Positions 22,170 through 31,552 are shown, counted from the stretch's first letter. The stretch: 64,000 nt of DNA from Acinetobacter shaoyimingii (GCF_011578045.1 NZ_CP049801.1:3286001-3350000); one strand, 5' to 3'. A program made the numbers and translations. The notes: generated from the sequence alone by a model not told the origin.

Positions 22170-23630
22170 TTATTTTTTTTGATACTCTATGGGTTTTGGT
22201 AACCAATATGAATGCCCATTAAATCTTACATCATAACCATCTACTATTTCTGTAATCATTTCTGTTTTAATCTTTAAGGCATCAATGTAATGAAGTTGGT
22301 GAAAATATCTAAGTCCATTTCTGACCCAACTTAGAATAAGTTCACTGTCACTTAAATCAGTTTGGGTAAGTGCAACAAGTTCCATTTCTAGTTTTTTCTT
22401 TTGTTTAGTCTTTAAAAAATCGGATTTTTTCAATTTTAAATAATCAATGGAAGTACCGTAATTTTCATTTAAAAAGTTAATGAATCCAGTGAGTGCAGCA
22501 GCTTGACCCGAATAATCAGCCAAATACGCTTTGACATGCTCCAAATTTGGTAACTGATTACTTTCTCCCTCCATTGACAACATCAACGCCACAGCAGGCT
22601 TTACAGCCAACCTCGCTGAGCGTATTGAAGTTTCACCTCGTTTGATTTTTTCTTCTAATTTATTCTTGTATTCCAGTACAACATCATAAGCCAAAGATGG
22701 TTGAAAAATACGTTGCACAAGTTTTTCCATCTGATCTCGTTCTGAACAACTTTTTCTGTTATCCATATCTATTCGAATGTCATGCACCTCTTCAAGCCAT
22801 TGCATCACCAATTCAAATTTTCTAAGCCCACTACTTCGTAACCTTGCTAATAACCGCTTTGTTGTAGGCACAGATTGATTCCAATCTATTTCGGTTTTCA
22901 TAAAGAAATGGGTATGTTTATTTATATATAATGCGGCTTTATGTGATCCCACTTTCTTTTCTAACCAGCCTGTATAGTTTTCATACTGATGCTTTAAGTA
23001 GCTAGACTCAAATACTTTCTGATTTTGATCAAATTTATTCCATAAATTTTGATGCCAATAACAATCATCGCATAAATCAGCACAACCTGCTGCAATCATA
23101 CAATGACATGCTTTACAGGATTTCTGAGGCTTATCTCTACATTTTTTACACGTTCTTTGTCCTGATGCATCAGACTTCAATAAGCGATGTTTCTGGCACG
23201 ATGGACATGTCTCATAATCTCGTGTCGCACATTTTGGGCATACCCGTAGATCATCATTAAATCGTGAAATTCGGGTCAATTTTTGTGATGGCGTACCACA
23301 TCGTTCACAAGGCTCAATGGGTCTAAAATACACGGAACAACTATTACACACCACACCATATTCGGTCAGCTTACCTATTGGTTTATTTGTCTGATTACAT
23401 CGAATACAGGGTTGTTTCTTAATACATTCATTACAAATGGCTTGTTCATCATCTCTAGGGAGTCGGGCAAAGTCACCACAACTTGGGCATAATCGTTTTT
23501 TAAAGATACGGGCATAACAAGTCGAACAATATTTCTTGCCTTTATATCGTTTTTTTATGAAAGAAACAGACTGATTGCATCCATGACAGTCATGTTCAAT
23601 AACATTTTCAGTCAATATGCCTCGCTCCAC
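22170..23630 (-). CDS. tniE: cysteine-rich transposition protein TniE
   Basis: A 486-residue protein, last in the transposition operon. The first 190 residues hold twelve CxxC pairs (15/18, 35/38, 48/51, 66/69, 75/78, 95/98, 108/111, 131/134, 142/145, 161/164, 172/175, 187/190), consistent with about six consecutive zinc ribbons. The remainder is helical, with a segment AALTGFINFLNENYG near 390 that recalls the core-binding domain of tyrosine recombinases, but no R/HxxR/Y catalytic set. Its start overlaps tniQ by 23 bp. A role in target recognition is inferred from position and zinc content. The name follows usage for AbaR backbones as I recall it. Confidence 0.7.
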   Translation of the reverse strand: MERGILTENVIEHDCHGCNQSVSFIKKRYKGKKYCSTCYARIFKKRLCPSCGDFARLPRDDEQAICNECIKKQPCIRCNQTNKPIGKLTEYGVVCNSCSVYFRPIEPCERCGTPSQKLTRISRFNDDLRVCPKCATRDYETCPSCQKHRLLKSDASGQRTCKKCRDKPQKSCKACHCMIAAGCADLCDDCYWHQNLWNKFDQNQKVFESSYLKHQYENYTGWLEKKVGSHKAALYINKHTHFFMKTEIDWNQSVPTTKRLLARLRSSGLRKFELVMQWLEEVHDIRIDMDNRKSCSERDQMEKLVQRIFQPSLAYDVVLEYKNKLEEKIKRGETSIRSARLAVKPAVALMLSMEGESNQLPNLEHVKAYLADYSGQAAALTGFINFLNENYGTSIDYLKLKKSDFLKTKQKKKLEMELVALTQTDLSDSELILSWVRNGLRYFHQLHYIDALKIKTEMITEIVDGYDVRFNGHSYWLPKPIEYQKK

Positions 23631-24723
23631 TATTATTGCTTCTTCTTAATAAATTTAACCATTGACGTTGTACACTTGCTTTAGATTTTGGCTTAGTAAC
23701 AGTTATTGCTGCACGAGAGACAGGATAATGTCTTGTAGGCTTAATCATTAAATCTTTCATCTGTTGGAGCTGAACAGGAAGTTTCTTACGCTTATCCCAA
23801 AAGTTTGCATGACTAATTCCGTATTCCTTTGAACGCTGTATTAGTAAATTACATGGAATATCCATAATCTGATCCAATATTGAAAGCAAAACTATTCGCT
23901 CCTGAGTATTCAGATATTCAAATGCCAAAGGAGTTATTGGATTTGGAAGATGTAAATTTACGTCAAAACTTTCAAATAATTGAATCACATTTTTATTGGG
24001 CGTATTGATCAAAAATCTGATCTCACTAAGCCATGCACGAGCAATTTCAAACCATACTTGAGAAGTCACTGGGGATTGATTATAAAAACCAAATTTTTGT
24101 TTTAAGACTTGCTCTGCTTTATTTTGGAAGTTTAAAGCATTTAAATTGATGTTTTTGCTTTCCTCACAATGCCTTAAATCAAAACCACATGTCGTACAGA
24201 TCGCTAAACAACCATGTTCCATATCGGCTTTAAATGGTTGGATCGTCACACCACATTCAGGGCAATGGTCAATTAAACTTACCTGATGCTCAACACAACT
24301 ACAATGCCACCCCATACGCCACATTAAACGCAAATAAGGCGGATTTTCACGACTTTTCAAGCATTCAACACACACTTGCCGACCTGATGTATTTGAGCGG
24401 TTTCGTGTGCCCAAGGATAAAACCCAAGGGATATTTTGATTTGGATCATAATTTGGCTGTATCTTAGAAACGACGCTACTCAACATCGATTGCTGTATAT
24501 TCTGTTTTGACTCCATACTATGAGATAACAGAGCATCGAACCTTTCTGCATCTACTCCTTTGTCTAAATCAATCGTTAAAGCTCTCCATTTCCCCCATAA
24601 AGCCTCAATGAGAACCATAGGTGAGCAACCTACATCTAAGGCGGAACGAATCAACCACGATGAAAATATTTCCCCTTGCTGAATGGGAGTTCTGATATAC
24701 CAACATTGTTCAGGTTGACTCAT
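23608..24723 (-). CDS. tniD: TniQ/TnsD family target-selection protein (tniD)
   Basis: DNA-binding target selector of 371 residues. The N-terminal TniQ domain contains FSSWLIRSAL, and a zinc-finger region CVEC...HCSC...HCPECG lies near residues 118-165. TnsD-like proteins recognise a fixed chromosomal site and recruit the AAA+ regulator; here the site would be in comM. Start placed at ATG 24723 because GGGAGGT lies 6 bp upstream; an ATG at 24750 has no such signal. It is 29 bp after tniB. Confidence 0.85.
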   Translation of the reverse strand: MSQPEQCWYIRTPIQQGEIFSSWLIRSALDVGCSPMVLIEALWGKWRALTIDLDKGVDAERFDALLSHSMESKQNIQQSMLSSVVSKIQPNYDPNQNIPWVLSLGTRNRSNTSGRQVCVECLKSRENPPYLRLMWRMGWHCSCVEHQVSLIDHCPECGVTIQPFKADMEHGCLAICTTCGFDLRHCEESKNINLNALNFQNKAEQVLKQKFGFYNQSPVTSQVWFEIARAWLSEIRFLINTPNKNVIQLFESFDVNLHLPNPITPLAFEYLNTQERIVLLSILDQIMDIPCNLLIQRSKEYGISHANFWDKRKKLPVQLQQMKDLMIKPTRHYPVSRAAITVTKPKSKASVQRQWLNLLRRSNNSGARHID

Positions 24724-24752
24724 CTCTACCTCCCTATAATGATTTAGCAAAA

Positions 24753-25673
24753 TTAACTCAGGCTGAGATTTATATTTCTAATATTTCTTAAACCCTCCGT
24801 AGGTTTAAGCCATTTAAACTTATGTACAATGTCATAGGTAATTTCTTCATCACCTTGTAAAATGGCTTCTTTAGCACACTCCACCAGTAATCGATTTAAA
24901 TCCCCCAAATTTCCACCTGACACTTCAAAAATCAACGTAGCAATCTCTTTGGATGCAAGGTTAGACTGTTTTTTTAACGGCAATAGTCGAACATAGCTCA
25001 CTAATAATCTTAAAAAATCTTGATTGAGTTCCCATTTTGGTAAATTCACCACATCAAAACGACTGGCATATTGCGGATCAGTATGCAGTATGGTGATTGC
25101 TTCACGAGTACCGACACCTACGATATTCAGACTCAATTCATTGCTGAGATTCTTGAGCGTATTCATGACTTCGGGAAGCAATTTGGCTGAACCTGTCAGA
25201 CAATTATGAATTTCATCGATAATCAACATTTTTGTTTCATACTTACGCATCAAGTGTACTGCTTGATTTCGTAATTTGGCTTCAGGATCACTTGCCCGAA
25301 ATGGCACAAAGAAGTGATTTAAAATATTAATATAGAGTTCTTTAACATTGGCTTTTGCTGGAGCAAGTATCGGCAAAACAGGCTTGGTCACGGACAACAA
25401 ATCCATGTCGGCATCACTTACGGTTTTTGTATAATACTGTCTAGCAAACTCATGAATGATGGTTGTTTTGCCCATGTTGGAGTCGCCAACAATCAACAAA
25501 CATTCTGGTCTTAGTTTCCTAGGGCGATTCAGAATATCAGTCAATGTATTCATGATGGTAATAGCTTTCTTATAGCCAATCCATCGATCAGTAAATAATG
25601 TCTCAATTCGTTCACTATCGCTTAATTGCATGATTTCAAGTACATGCTCTGCAAGATGTTCATATTTTTCCAT
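24753..25673 (-). CDS. tniB: AAA+ transposition regulator TniB (TnsC-like)
   Basis: ATPase of 306 residues linking the target selector to the transposase. Walker A is GDSNMGKT (63-70), Walker B IIDEIHN (151-157), with an SRF arginine motif further on. The short length matches TniB of Tn5053/Tn5090-type systems rather than the longer Tn7 TnsC. Four bp downstream of tniA. Confidence 0.93.
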   Translation of the reverse strand: MEKYEHLAEHVLEIMQLSDSERIETLFTDRWIGYKKAITIMNTLTDILNRPRKLRPECLLIVGDSNMGKTTIIHEFARQYYTKTVSDADMDLLSVTKPVLPILAPAKANVKELYINILNHFFVPFRASDPEAKLRNQAVHLMRKYETKMLIIDEIHNCLTGSAKLLPEVMNTLKNLSNELSLNIVGVGTREAITILHTDPQYASRFDVVNLPKWELNQDFLRLLVSYVRLLPLKKQSNLASKEIATLIFEVSGGNLGDLNRLLVECAKEAILQGDEEITYDIVHKFKWLKPTEGLRNIRNINLSLS

Positions 25674-25677
25674 TGCA

Positions 25678-27588
25678 TCACCTTAAATCATCAAATGCAG
25701 TTAAAGGGGTACTCCACAAATCATCACTTGTCTGAATGCTTTCAGAAACTACAGCCTTTTTAGACTGATTCTGTTCGGAAAGCTGAGTGATGGCTTTTTC
25801 ATTTTCCTTTTTTCTTTGGTTTGAGCGACGTTGCTTTCGAGTCAAGCTTCGAGCCTGATTAAGCTGTTCACGTAGATGTAAAATCGCCTTGTAAATCTCA
25901 TCTTGATTCTGAACATCCTGACGCTCACTTTTGAGATAGTTCTGAACCTGCTTATATTCAAATAAGCTAATCGGTGGTATCTCTCGCTTTGCAGTAGGTA
26001 CTTTAAAATAGGTATTAGAAAATGGCTCATAAAACCAAATCTGTGAAATATCCCTTGGATCACGCTTAAACAAGAATTTTCTTTTGCGCTTTCGATTATT
26101 GTCGTCTGGATCAATAGAATTAACCCATTGCCTTAAACAGTCTGCAAAATAGAATAAGTTATCTTTTTGCACCCCTGTACGCTGAATGGTCGCTTCAAAT
26201 TCAGGTAGAAAATCAATAAACAAGGTATCTTCATCTGATACACGTTCTTTCAAACCCGTTCCTGCTGTCGTCTTCGTTCCCCAAACACCTTCTTCCCATT
26301 TAACACTAGGTGATGTTCCTAAAGCTGAATGCTTCTTTTGATGATAAACTTTAGTAATCCAATAAACGATATAATATTCAAGTTCCTTTAATGTCATACA
26401 GGCTTGTTTAGCGGAATCATAAGTTCCTCGCTGCTGCACATTTGAAAAAGTTGTACCATCCAGTACATGCATTTCAAGATTGACAATACCAAGCATACGT
26501 TCAATATGGCCGCCAAATCTCGCCCCACCAATTGGTCTATATTCCCAATGAATCCCATATTTTAGACAAGCTTTACTGATGTGATTGGTTCTAAAGTCGG
26601 GTCCATTATCTGTATGCACCGAGTCCATGATCCCTTCGACCTGCCATTCAGCATCAATATCCAGTTCGATCAATTTGCGCTTTTTTGACAAAATACAAGA
26701 TGCTATACACATCGCCACTGAGGTCGTACTTGGTGCTTCTAGTGATAAGTAATACCCTACGATCATCCGACTGAAAACATCGATTGCCAAGGTTAAGTGA
26801 GGTTTTCCAATCGCTTCTCTAAACTCATCATCCACGATTTCAATATCTAGAGGAGTATGATCAATCTGCACATACGCCAAAGGATAATCAGCATTTGGAA
26901 ATGAACCCGCAGCAGCTTTAAATTTATCTATTGCAGCTTTTGATCCAAGACGTGCTTTTGTTACTTGGTAATCATTTAAAGCCTCGATTCTTCTACGAAT
27001 AGAGTTTTCATGCGGTGCTTCAAGCTGAAGCCGAGAACACTCTGCTTTTACGATTTCAATCGTTTTGGAAATACTTGGTTTCTTCGCATTCAAATATTCA
27101 TCATTGATGGCTTGTTTAATGATATTGCTCACTTGAGGTGATAATCTTGATTTCTCAGTTGTCCAACCTCGTTTTTTGGGAATCAACGCCATTAGAGAGT
27201 TATTTTCTCGATAATCTTTAAGCCATTTCCACAATGTTGAACGATTCACTTCATATTCACTCGCCCTGTTTTCGACCAGTTCAGTCGTTGAATACTCAAT
27301 CAGTGGTTGAATAATTTCATAACGCTGTAAGGCAATCTGCCAAGCTTCATTACTTATATCCTGATCACCCTTATTCAGATTCTCAGTTTGCGTATTCTCC
27401 CCATCAAAAACGGTCAAACTTTTAGCATTAACCTGTAAGCTACGAACGGAATCCAGACTAGATATGATAATGTCATTGGCATTCAGAACATTCACAATTT
27501 TATAGGGATGCCCCTCATAACTGACAACAACATTGGGTTTTAGAATGATACGACTACGATCGATACTGACAGCATTAGATTCAATCAT
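25678..27588 (-). CDS. tniA: DDE transposase TniA (TnsB-like)
   Basis: Catalytic transposase of 636 residues that cuts 3' ends and joins them to the target. An N-terminal HTH region (about 85-205) precedes an rve-type core with the triad Asp243 (QIDHTP), Asp327 (HTDNG) and Glu363 (GGHIERM); the D-E spacing of 35 residues is canonical. The C-terminal part is basic (KQRRSNQRKK). It follows the tnsA-like gene by 22 bp. Confidence 0.95.
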   Translation of the reverse strand: MIESNAVSIDRSRIILKPNVVVSYEGHPYKIVNVLNANDIIISSLDSVRSLQVNAKSLTVFDGENTQTENLNKGDQDISNEAWQIALQRYEIIQPLIEYSTTELVENRASEYEVNRSTLWKWLKDYRENNSLMALIPKKRGWTTEKSRLSPQVSNIIKQAINDEYLNAKKPSISKTIEIVKAECSRLQLEAPHENSIRRRIEALNDYQVTKARLGSKAAIDKFKAAAGSFPNADYPLAYVQIDHTPLDIEIVDDEFREAIGKPHLTLAIDVFSRMIVGYYLSLEAPSTTSVAMCIASCILSKKRKLIELDIDAEWQVEGIMDSVHTDNGPDFRTNHISKACLKYGIHWEYRPIGGARFGGHIERMLGIVNLEMHVLDGTTFSNVQQRGTYDSAKQACMTLKELEYYIVYWITKVYHQKKHSALGTSPSVKWEEGVWGTKTTAGTGLKERVSDEDTLFIDFLPEFEATIQRTGVQKDNLFYFADCLRQWVNSIDPDDNNRKRKRKFLFKRDPRDISQIWFYEPFSNTYFKVPTAKREIPPISLFEYKQVQNYLKSERQDVQNQDEIYKAILHLREQLNQARSLTRKQRRSNQRKKENEKAITQLSEQNQSKKAVVSESIQTSDDLWSTPLTAFDDLR

Positions 27589-27610
27589 TTAGATACTCCT
27601 CGCACATGCA

Positions 27611-28300
27611 TCAATTTTGGTTCACCCATATCACTGTTTCAGCCGTTAAAGGGCAATACAAATCACAAGTAACGATTCTCTTTGCTACTAGTGCCCAAAC
27701 TTGGTGAATCCCTTTTAAAACATTGGTTTTATCTTTAAAAATATGGGCAGGTAATTGATTAATTGTTGATTGACCTAATTTTTGCAGAGTATCGAGTAAT
27801 AATTGTTGATCAACAGCATCGATATGAGAGCGTCTAAATTTTTTTAAGAAATTAATATTTTCCCAATACTGATCATATAATCTTGTTTCACTGATAATTT
27901 TGAACTTCCATCCTTTATCAGCAGCAAAACGATGAGCTGCTCTAAATTTTGGTTTTAACTTATCCCAGTCCTCAACAAGCTTTTTCTTAGGCTTAATTTC
28001 GATGAGCATTGGTACTGGAAAATCCTCAAAATCTTCACAATTCGAGCTTGAAAACTGCACTAAAAAGTCAGGGGTGTAGGTTGATTGATTACCCAATTCA
28101 GTGATGTAGGGGATAACTACAGGTTGACCTATAACATCAATCACATTGTTATTAAATTCTTGCTTAAGTATGAAATCTCTCTCGAGTGTGGATTCAAACC
28201 AAATAGTTTTTTCACCTCTAAAGGCATAATTTCCAGAAATACTCCCATAAACAGTTTGAGCTTTTCTAACAGGTAAGTATTCGTCACTCAATTTTTTCAT
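27611..28300 (-). CDS. tniC: TnsA-like endonuclease (tniC)
   Basis: Second transposase subunit of 229 residues. In Tn7, TnsA nicks the 5' ends so that the element moves by cut-and-paste. The restriction-like active site is visible as FESTLERDF (Glu36/Glu40), YTPDFLV (Asp78) and LIEIKPK (Glu101, Lys103). First gene of the operon, directly inside the right end. Called tniC in AbaR literature. Confidence 0.9.
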   Translation of the reverse strand: MKKLSDEYLPVRKAQTVYGSISGNYAFRGEKTIWFESTLERDFILKQEFNNNVIDVIGQPVVIPYITELGNQSTYTPDFLVQFSSSNCEDFEDFPVPMLIEIKPKKKLVEDWDKLKPKFRAAHRFAADKGWKFKIISETRLYDQYWENINFLKKFRRSHIDAVDQQLLLDTLQKLGQSTINQLPAHIFKDKTNVLKGIHQVWALVAKRIVTCDLYCPLTAETVIWVNQN

Positions 28301-28316
28301 AAAAATTCACCATTCA

Positions 28317-28454
28317 GGCACTCGTGCCTATTAATGTAATTTCTTAAGTCACTCTTATCTATTTATGTAAATAATCTAATTTAATTGTGTGGAATTAGAG
28401 TGACAACCTATTGATTATCTATAATGCCACTCTATTCTATTGCTGTAAACGACA
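28317..28454. repeat. transposon right end with four transposase-site-like repeats
   Basis: Read on the minus strand, related 24-25 bp motifs occur at 28426-28450 (GTTTACAGCAATAG...), 28372-28395 (ATTCCACACAATTA...), 28348-28372 (ATTTACATAAATAG...) and 28317-28341 (AATTACATTAATAG...). Three end in AGAGTGRC or CGAGTGCC. The first is separated by 30 bp from the other three, which are contiguous. The element therefore has asymmetric ends, two sites at left and four at right, as in Tn7 relatives. The tniC start lies just inside, so transposase binding could also repress the operon. Confidence 0.72.
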
Positions 28455-28459
28455 GTGGC
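28455..28459. repeat. target-site duplication, right copy
   Basis: GTGGC after the ...CGACA terminus; matches 12093-12097. Removing the element and one copy restores the comM frame (Gly-Gly-Ser-Asn-Pro). Confidence 0.92.
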
Positions 28460-29107
28460 TCAAATCCTAAACCAGGTGAAATTACTTTAGCCCATTTAGG
28501 CGTTTTATTTTTAGATGAATTGCCTGAGTTCGATCGTAAAGTCTTAGAAGTCCTGAGACAGCCGCTTGAATCAAAAGAGATTGTGATTTCTCGTGCTTCG
28601 AGGCAAATTACCTTCCCTGCCAATTTTCAATTTGTTGCAGCAATGAATCCTTGCCCATGTGGTTATGCATTTAATCAAGACAGTCGTTGTCAATGTTCAG
28701 CAGATGCGATTAAACGCTATCAAAATCGAATTTCAGGTCCACTCATGGATCGTATAGATTTGCATATTGATGTTCCTCCGTTAAAACCGCAAGATTTACA
28801 AGACACAACACCTGTTGAAAACTCTGCGACAGTGCGTGAACGAGTCATCAAAGCATATGATCTTCAAATGCAAAGACAAGGTTTTTTAAATCATGCTTTA
28901 TCGCCAAAACAATTAGAACAATATGCAGGTTTGGATGATGCTTCGCAAAAGATTATGGCTGTTGCTCAACAAAGACTAAATTTATCTGCGCGTGCTTATC
29001 ACCGAATTATGCGAGTTGCTCGGACGATTGCGGATTTAGATGTGCAGAATCAGATTCAAACACACCATGTTTCAGAAGCATTATCTTATCGATCACAAAA
29101 TCAATGA
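28460..29107 (+). pseudogene. comM: comM, 3' fragment
   Basis: Continues ComM from residue 281 (SNPKPGEITLAH) to the stop, 215 codons. It carries Walker B LFLDELPEF, the Mg-chelatase-type insert CPCGY...CQC, and the C-terminal domain. An in-frame ATG at 28424, inside the transposon end, could start a 227-residue product, but no ribosome-binding site precedes it. Because Walker A is on the other fragment, neither part can hydrolyse ATP alone. Confidence 0.93.
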
Positions 29108-29120
29108 AAGTAATAATTGA

Positions 29121-29149
29121 AAAAGCGACTCAATAGAGTCGCTTTTTGA
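29121..29149. terminator. bidirectional terminator after comM
   Basis: Stem AAAAGCGACTC / GAGTCGCTTTT with loop AATA (29121-29146). Serves comM on the plus strand and the converging porin gene on the minus strand. Confidence 0.85.
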
Positions 29150-29159
29150 TTTGATCTGA

Positions 29160-29897
29160 TTAGAAGCTATAACCTACACCAAACACAACTTTGTTCTTGT
29201 GTTTATTGTCAAAACGATCATAACCACCAATAATATAATTCATGTTTGCTGTTATGCCTGTATCACCTAATGGTTTACTCAAACCAATATCAAAGTGACG
29301 GAAACCAAAAGTCTCTGTTGAAGTATTAAATTTGCCATTTTCTTTATAATAGTACAGACCAAGCGCTGTATCTAAACTGAAATCTTTTGGCAATGGATAG
29401 CTATAACTTGCTTTTAAATATGTATCGCCACTATTTCCCCAAAGTGTATCTTTTAACAAAGTTTGAGCGGTTACAGCTACATCTTTATAGTTTAAGCCCA
29501 ATAGCAGTTCAAGGCCATTATTATCACTTGTACCGACATCATAGTAGTAATAGTACGTACCACCAATGGTATAACCTAAATCATCACTAATTTTTCCGTT
29601 ATAACCTGCATAGAAATTGTTTTCCATCGGGTTACTAGTACCATAAACATCTGTACCCAGTGTAGAAGTCCACCAACCTGCATATAAGCCAGACGCATGG
29701 CTATAATCTAAACCACCTTGAAGAGTTGCGTCAGTATTTTCAGGACTTGTTGTATTACCACGTAAAATATAACTAGAAAGTACGCTAATATTCCCAGAAA
29801 AGCTGTGTGTAGGTGTTGCTTCTTCAGCCGCAAAAGTAGCGGTTGATGCAGAAGCAATGACTGCTAGCGAAAGTGCTTTTAATGTAGATTTGATCAT
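29160..29897 (-). CDS. TorF family putative porin
   Basis: Outer-membrane beta-barrel protein of 245 residues with a signal peptide (cut near AFA|AEE, residue 24). Alternating aromatic strands follow, ending in GVGYSF, the terminal Phe recognised by the BAM complex. The N-terminal pattern SVLSSYILRGNTTS is typical of the Gcw_chp/TorF family of unknown substrate. Paralogous to the next gene, which suggests an old duplication. No operon partner. Confidence 0.8.
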   Translation of the reverse strand: MIKSTLKALSLAVIASASTATFAAEEATPTHSFSGNISVLSSYILRGNTTSPENTDATLQGGLDYSHASGLYAGWWTSTLGTDVYGTSNPMENNFYAGYNGKISDDLGYTIGGTYYYYYDVGTSDNNGLELLLGLNYKDVAVTAQTLLKDTLWGNSGDTYLKASYSYPLPKDFSLDTALGLYYYKENGKFNTSTETFGFRHFDIGLSKPLGDTGITANMNYIIGGYDRFDNKHKNKVVFGVGYSF

Positions 29898-30159
29898 GTA
29901 ATTCCCCCACCTTGTGTTCGACGTTTTTATGGTTAATTTGATAAACTCGATAGAGGTTTTGCAATTGCTATGCCAAGAATAAAAATTATTTTTTTTGAAT
30001 TTTATTTTTACATTATAAATAATTGATATTTATAAATTAAATTATATTTTTTAAGATTAAAAAACCATACAAGAACGCACACTATAAAGATTTATAGATC
30101 GATAAAACGTGACACGCTTATCTATTTTCAAAATACAATTTTGCTTACAAAATGCGCTA

Positions 30160-30238
30160 TTTTGAGTCTATTTTTTAAACATATGTCTGTTTGTTGATCT
30201 AAATAGGTGCGTGCTTTTTATTCAAAATAGACTCAAAA
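30160..30238. repeat. 79-bp unit with perfect 15-bp inverted ends
   Basis: TTTTGAGTCTATTTT (30160-30174) and AAAATAGACTCAAAA (30224-30238) enclose 49 bp with no ORF. It lies in the 365-bp gap between the two porin genes. It may be a long-loop terminator for the upstream minus-strand gene or a small mobile remnant. The rest of the gap shows nothing I can name. Confidence 0.6.
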
Positions 30239-30262
30239 CTTTTACGTTTCTATACAGTTCGC

Positions 30263-31030
30263 TTAGAAACTGTAATTCATCCCAAAGACCGTATAATTAT
30301 CGAAGTTATCACCCGTTCTGGTTTTTCCACCCCAAATATAATCTAGCGTAAATTGTAAACCTGTCTCAGCAAAATCTTTACTCACCCCTAAACGAGCTTC
30401 TGTAAACGTTGTCGTTTTAGATGTGGTTAAAACAGCATCATCACGTCGGTCATTGTTAAAAGAAAAGCCAACTGAGCTATTGAGACTAAAATCATAAGGT
30501 AAGGCATAACTATGTGCAGCACTGACATATACATCTCCTGCATTTGCATAAGATGCATCAGCAAGCATGACACTTGCCCCCAAGGTCAACTCTTTATACG
30601 TCATAGTATTAATCAGTTCATAACCATTGGTGCTGCGTTTATCTCGATCTTCATAGACATTGCCTGCATTGGAATACACATAGACAGTTAACTGAGAACG
30701 GAAACTTAAGTCTTCAGTCACTTCTTTTTGGTAACCCATATATAAATCGTTTTCAATACCCGAGCTTTTATCTGAAATTGCAGGGTTATAGTTTAAGTTT
30801 GAGCCCCAATAACCTATAAATAATCCACTCTGATGTGCATATTCAAAGCCAATTTGCAGGCTGACATCATCATTTTCTTCGCTACCACGGTAAATATACT
30901 TATTTAACAGTGCAACATTACCTGTTAATTCACCCTTTGATTTGCTCTTCGGTTCTACTTCTGCAAATGTAGTGACCGAAGTTAAAGTTAATAATCCAGT
31001 AAGGGTGATTTTAGGTAAGGATGGTTGCAT
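30263..31030 (-). CDS. TorF family putative porin (paralogue)
   Basis: A 255-residue outer-membrane protein with a signal peptide (about 1-23, TTFAEVEP) and a repeated strand pattern (VALLNKYIYRGSEEND, then IGYWGSN) ending in VFGMNYSF. It is a clear paralogue of 29160-29897 with the same length class and motif order. Substrate unknown. Divergent from the OprD-type porin across a 522-bp AT-rich gap. Confidence 0.8.
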   Translation of the reverse strand: MQPSLPKITLTGLLTLTSVTTFAEVEPKSKSKGELTGNVALLNKYIYRGSEENDDVSLQIGFEYAHQSGLFIGYWGSNLNYNPAISDKSSGIENDLYMGYQKEVTEDLSFRSQLTVYVYSNAGNVYEDRDKRSTNGYELINTMTYKELTLGASVMLADASYANAGDVYVSAAHSYALPYDFSLNSSVGFSFNNDRRDDAVLTTSKTTTFTEARLGVSKDFAETGLQFTLDYIWGGKTRTGDNFDNYTVFGMNYSF

Positions 31031-31342
31031 TGAATTCTCTTCAGACAGAAAAAATAATATAAGGATGAAAAATTAAGTGCGGATTTTAAGAGCACATCTA
31101 AAACGATTGCAATTATTTTGTTTATTTTTCAACTAATTCAACATAAGAATAGATATTATTTGTTAAGTGCTTAGTTTTTCTAAATATTTTTTGAATTCAG
31201 GTTTCAGTAATACATCACTATTTCATTAATTTTTCATTTATTATATGAATAACTTATAAATAAAAAATCACTTTAAATGATTTTATTGCTTGGTTTTTTG
31301 CTATTTTTTTAAACATATTGATCTACAATTGATAATTAAACC

Positions 31343-31360
31343 GATAATGCATTCTCATTT
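31343..31360. promoter_or_regulatory. weak Fur-box-like site in porin intergenic gap
   Basis: GATAATGCATTCTCATTT resembles the Fur consensus but needs a one-base shift between half-sites. It lies 190 bp before the OprD-like gene. The rest of the gap 31031-31552 is very AT-rich and shows no gene or clear hairpin. Confidence 0.25.
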
Positions 31361-31552
31361 AAAGATTAAAAAATCGCCACATAAAATATTTTCATTTAAT
31401 ATCAATGTATTATATTTACCAAAAAATTGAATTTGAACTTTAGTTTAAAAAATATAAAATTGTGATACTTTTTTGTAGAATACTTATACAATCCACACCC
31501 CCACAGACATTTTTATTTTTATTTTTTCCTTTTGTATGAGGCGAGCCCCCCA

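Noticed and set aside
28424..28459. New start codon for a functional ComM C-terminal protein
   Set aside because: The ATG lies in the transposon end without a ribosome site, and the product would lack Walker A.
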